Positions 61,940-64,000 of a stretch of DNA of 64,000 bases are shown piece after piece. Position numbers and translations under genes: made by a program. Each line of letters begins with the position of its first letter. The stretch's first letter is position 1. The stretch comes from Algoriphagus aestuariicola (GTDB lineage: Bacteria > Bacteroidota > Bacteroidia > Cytophagales > Cyclobacteriaceae). A model generated the notes under the pieces. That model did not search any database and was not told where the DNA came from. It was given only the letters and a program-made list of their open reading frames with translations. The stretch spans positions 1,038,592-1,102,591 of the forward strand of contig NZ_JAFKCW010000002.1 in NCBI RefSeq assembly GCF_017254835.1. The letters are read 5' to 3'.

Positions 61940-63214
61940 ATGAAACGACACCAAAGCCTCTTACCCATAGCACTGATCTTCGCTGCTTTCTCCTGCACGG
62001 AAAAAGTTTCCAAGGTGGAAAAAGAGGCAATTTCCAAGAGGCAAGCAGACACCGTTCAAACCGCCATTGGTGAGCTGGTCTTGCCTGCTCCATACTCCAG
62101 CAAAGCCACAACCAACACGAGCAAAGTCATCGGTTGGCCTGAGGGCAAAACCCCAACTGCACCGGAGGGCTTTACAGTCCGCATGTTTGCGGGAGATCTG
62201 GAAAACCCACGCTCTACTATCGTGGGGCCAAATGGGGACATCTTTGTGGCTGAGAGCAACACCAGAAATAGCGCGGATCGCATCACAGTGTTTCAGGACA
62301 AGGACAAAGACGGAGATTATGAGACGAGGGAGGTTTTTAAGGACAAACTAAATCAACCCTATGGCATGCTCATCATCGGAGACCACTTTTACATCGCTGA
62401 CACAGATGGGCTAAACAGGTTTCCTTATACAGCCGGCCAGACCAAGTTAAGCACTGAAGGCGAGCGACTTGTGCAACTCCCCGCCGGCGGATACAACAAT
62501 CACTGGACAAGGAATCTCATCGCAAACAAGGACAACTCAAAAATCTACATATCCGTAGGCTCCGCCAGCAACAATGCCGAACATGGAATGGATGAAGAGG
62601 TCAGAAGGGCCGCCATCTTGGAGGTGAATCCAGACGGCACTGGCGAGCTTATCTATGCGCGAGGCTTGAGGAATCCGGTAGGAATGTCTTGGAATCCGGT
62701 CACGGGAGAACTGTGGACCGCTGTGAATGAACGCGATGCCTTGGGAGACGACCTGGTTCCTGACTATATCACCAGTGTAAAGCGGGGTGGATTCTATGGA
62801 TGGCCTTACTCCTATTTTGGCCAGATCTATGATCCCCGGATGGAGGGTCAAGGCATGGAGTTCGTCTCTGAAGCGATTGTCCCCGACGTACCCCTAGGCA
62901 GCCATACCGCATCCTTGGGACTAAGTTTTTACACAGGAGACGCTTTCCCCGACAAGTATAAAAACGGCGCTTTTGTCGGGCAGCATGGCTCCTGGAATAG
63001 AAAAGAACTCAGCGGCTACAAGGTGGTATTTGTTCCCTTTGAAGATGGAAAACCTGCCGGTAAGCCCGAGGATTTTTTGACAGGCTTCATCGTAGACCGG
63101 GAAAAATCCGAAGTGTACGGTAGACCGGTGGATGTGACGGTCCTGCCCGATGGCTCTCTTCTCGTCAATGATGACAGCGGCAATATGCTTTGGCAGGTGA
63201 TCGCCAACCGTTGA
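61940..63214 (+). CDS. PQQ-dependent sugar (sorbosone-like) dehydrogenase, lipoprotein
   Basis: 424 residues; lipobox ends AAFSC (Cys 19). The rest is the soluble glucose/sorbosone dehydrogenase beta-propeller: GPNGDIFVAESN, NQPYGMLIIGDHFYIADTDG, YNNHWTRNL, ARGLRNPVGMSWNPVTGELW with the Arg near PQQ, FYGWPYS, and HGSWNRKELSGYKV. The family oxidises aldoses or related compounds in the periplasm with PQQ as cofactor. No PQQ synthesis genes are in the window. It is likely a single gene. Confidence 0.85.
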   Translation: MKRHQSLLPIALIFAAFSCTEKVSKVEKEAISKRQADTVQTAIGELVLPAPYSSKATTNTSKVIGWPEGKTPTAPEGFTVRMFAGDLENPRSTIVGPNGDIFVAESNTRNSADRITVFQDKDKDGDYETREVFKDKLNQPYGMLIIGDHFYIADTDGLNRFPYTAGQTKLSTEGERLVQLPAGGYNNHWTRNLIANKDNSKIYISVGSASNNAEHGMDEEVRRAAILEVNPDGTGELIYARGLRNPVGMSWNPVTGELWTAVNERDALGDDLVPDYITSVKRGGFYGWPYSYFGQIYDPRMEGQGMEFVSEAIVPDVPLGSHTASLGLSFYTGDAFPDKYKNGAFVGQHGSWNRKELSGYKVVFVPFEDGKPAGKPEDFLTGFIVDREKSEVYGRPVDVTVLPDGSLLVNDDSGNMLWQVIANR

Positions 63215-63337
63215 CGAGGGGGCTTTTATACACAGGGTGGGAAAAAACTGCGACAGCAATCCGAAAAGCCAGGGAATAAGGTCTAGAGCCCATCACAAAA
63301 TTAATCCGAAGAGCCTTGCTTCAATCGGGCGGATCAC

Positions 63338-63493
63338 TTAGCTGAATAAGTACACCCAGCCCGGTACTCCGTGGATTCCTTCCCTGCTGTCCTTGCCGAA
63401 TAGGTTATAGAAAAACAGTTTTCCCAGATGGTTCCATCGAGACACCCTACCAAGAAGGGTTGGAATGTTATTGGCATCCTTGTCCGCGAACCA
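63338..63493 (-). pseudogene. Open frame with protein-like C-terminus but no ATG start
   Basis: A minus-strand frame of 51 codons between two stops; the last 26 residues contain KLFFYNLFGKDS and HGVPGWVYLFS before a TAA. The only usual start inside is a GTG at 63443-63445, giving 35 residues. It may be a remnant of a gene disrupted by the catalase gene insertion, a small protein with a GTG start, or chance. No family recognised. Confidence 0.3.
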
Positions 63494-63509
63494 CTAAATA
63501 GTTAACACC

Positions 63510-64000
63510 ATGGATGCAGAAAAAAACAAAGAAAAACCCGAAAACAGTAAGATCGACGACCTGTACATGAACACCGAGGATGGTAGCGGCGAGGTGATGA
63601 GCAACAACCAAGGGGTGCGAGTCAACGACGACCACAACTCCCTTACTGCCGGAGAGAGAGGGCCTACCCTACTGGAAGATTTCCAGTTTAGAGAAAAGAT
63701 GACCCACTTCGACCACGAACGTATCCCTGAAAGGATCGTGCATGCACGAGGTGAGGGGGCGCACGGCTTTTTTGAAAGTTATGGCGACTTCTCGGAAATC
63801 ACCCGAGCCTCCTTCTTAAGCGAAAAAGGCAAGCGAACCCCGGTTTTTACGAGATTTAGTACGGTGGCTGGATTCAAAGGCTCTACAGACCTAGCCCGCG
63901 ACGTGAGAGGGTTTGCAGTCAAATTTTACACCGACGAGGGCAACTACGATTTGGTAGGAAATAACATGCCCGTGTTTTTTATTCAAGATGCCATGAAATT
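63510..64000 (+). CDS. katE: Large-subunit catalase (clade 2), 3' truncated by window
   Basis: The visible 163 residues begin with an acidic extension ([13 protein letters not shown] ...) typical of large-subunit catalases. Then come [28 protein letters not shown], with the heme-distal His in [14 protein letters not shown], and [29 protein letters not shown] followed by [10 protein letters not shown], where the active-site Asn lies in VGNNMPVFF. The enzyme removes hydrogen peroxide. The frame is open to the edge of the window, so the C-terminal flavodoxin-like domain cannot be checked; large-subunit identity rests on the N-terminal extension. Confidence 0.88.
   Translation, partial: MDAEKNKEKPENSKIDDLYMNTEDGSGEVMSNNQGVRVNDDHNSLTAGERGPTLLEDFQFREKMTHFDHERIPERIVHARGEGAHGFFESYGDFSEITRASFLSEKGKRTPVFTRFSTVAGFKGSTDLARDVRGFAVKFYTDEGNYDLVGNNMPVFFIQDAMK

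Overview
The window looks like a chromosomal segment of a Bacteroidota bacterium, probably Cytophagales (Cyclobacteriaceae-like). The evidence is a PorP/SprF-type outer-membrane protein with a PD40/OmpA partner (type IX secretion context), orphan MacB/FtsX permeases, a CarboxypepD-reg-like TonB receptor, an M43 protease, and four promoters of the Bacteroidota form TTG-N20-TAnnTTTG (one base off consensus in one of them). The genus is not determinable from the window. I see no rRNA, tRNA, CRISPR array, intact insertion sequence or phage; it reads as a normal gene-dense chromosome.

Layout. 1-5.6 kb: a gene tail, a serine hydrolase, an HlyD/FtsX/ATPase exporter operon (with a 30-codon mini-ORF bridging two of its genes), and a DUF2490 protein. 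5.6-8.8 kb: a MITE-like repeat, the agmatine-to-putrescine pair aguB-aguA, and a MazF-type toxin with an RHH antitoxin. 8.8-17.3 kb: two large orphan FtsX permeases flanking a pair of periplasmic DsrE-like proteins and a small ABC exporter. 17.3-20.4 kb: two tandem esterases and a DUF4142 lipoprotein. 20.6-27.1 kb: an RND efflux operon (adaptor, pump, outer-membrane factor) and a small membrane protein. 27.3-36 kb: a glycerophosphodiesterase-like/alkaline phosphatase fusion, a TolB-like/TPR regulator, a sulfatase, an alpha-carbonic anhydrase and a DcaP-like porin.

36.1-46.3 kb is the most distinctive block: a complete high-affinity K+ uptake locus (kdpF-A-B-C plus an extra 33-residue membrane peptide and a porin). 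Its control genes are not the textbook KdpD/KdpE. The KdpD sensor half is a stand-alone protein, the histidine kinase is a separate gene, and the response regulator is an NtrC-type sigma-54 activator placed upstream. A sigma-54-like -24 element and two competing hairpins lie between the regulator and kdp.

46.4-53.3 kb (minus strand): a TonB-dependent receptor, two DUF3526-type ABC permeases, an ATPase and a VanX-like D,D-dipeptidase form one tight operon. Its promoter lies between two near-identical 15-bp palindromes, which suggests repression by a metal-sensing or similar dimeric regulator. 53.7-58.3 kb: a PorP/SprF protein, a protein with two OmpA domains, a probable unlisted 54-residue membrane protein, and about 1 kb without a clear gene. 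58.3-64 kb: a small membrane protein, a cysteine-switch M43 protease without a signal peptide followed 4 nt later by a lipocalin-like protein, a Na+/H+ antiporter, a hypothetical protein, a PQQ-type dehydrogenase lipoprotein, and the start of a large-subunit catalase that runs off the window.
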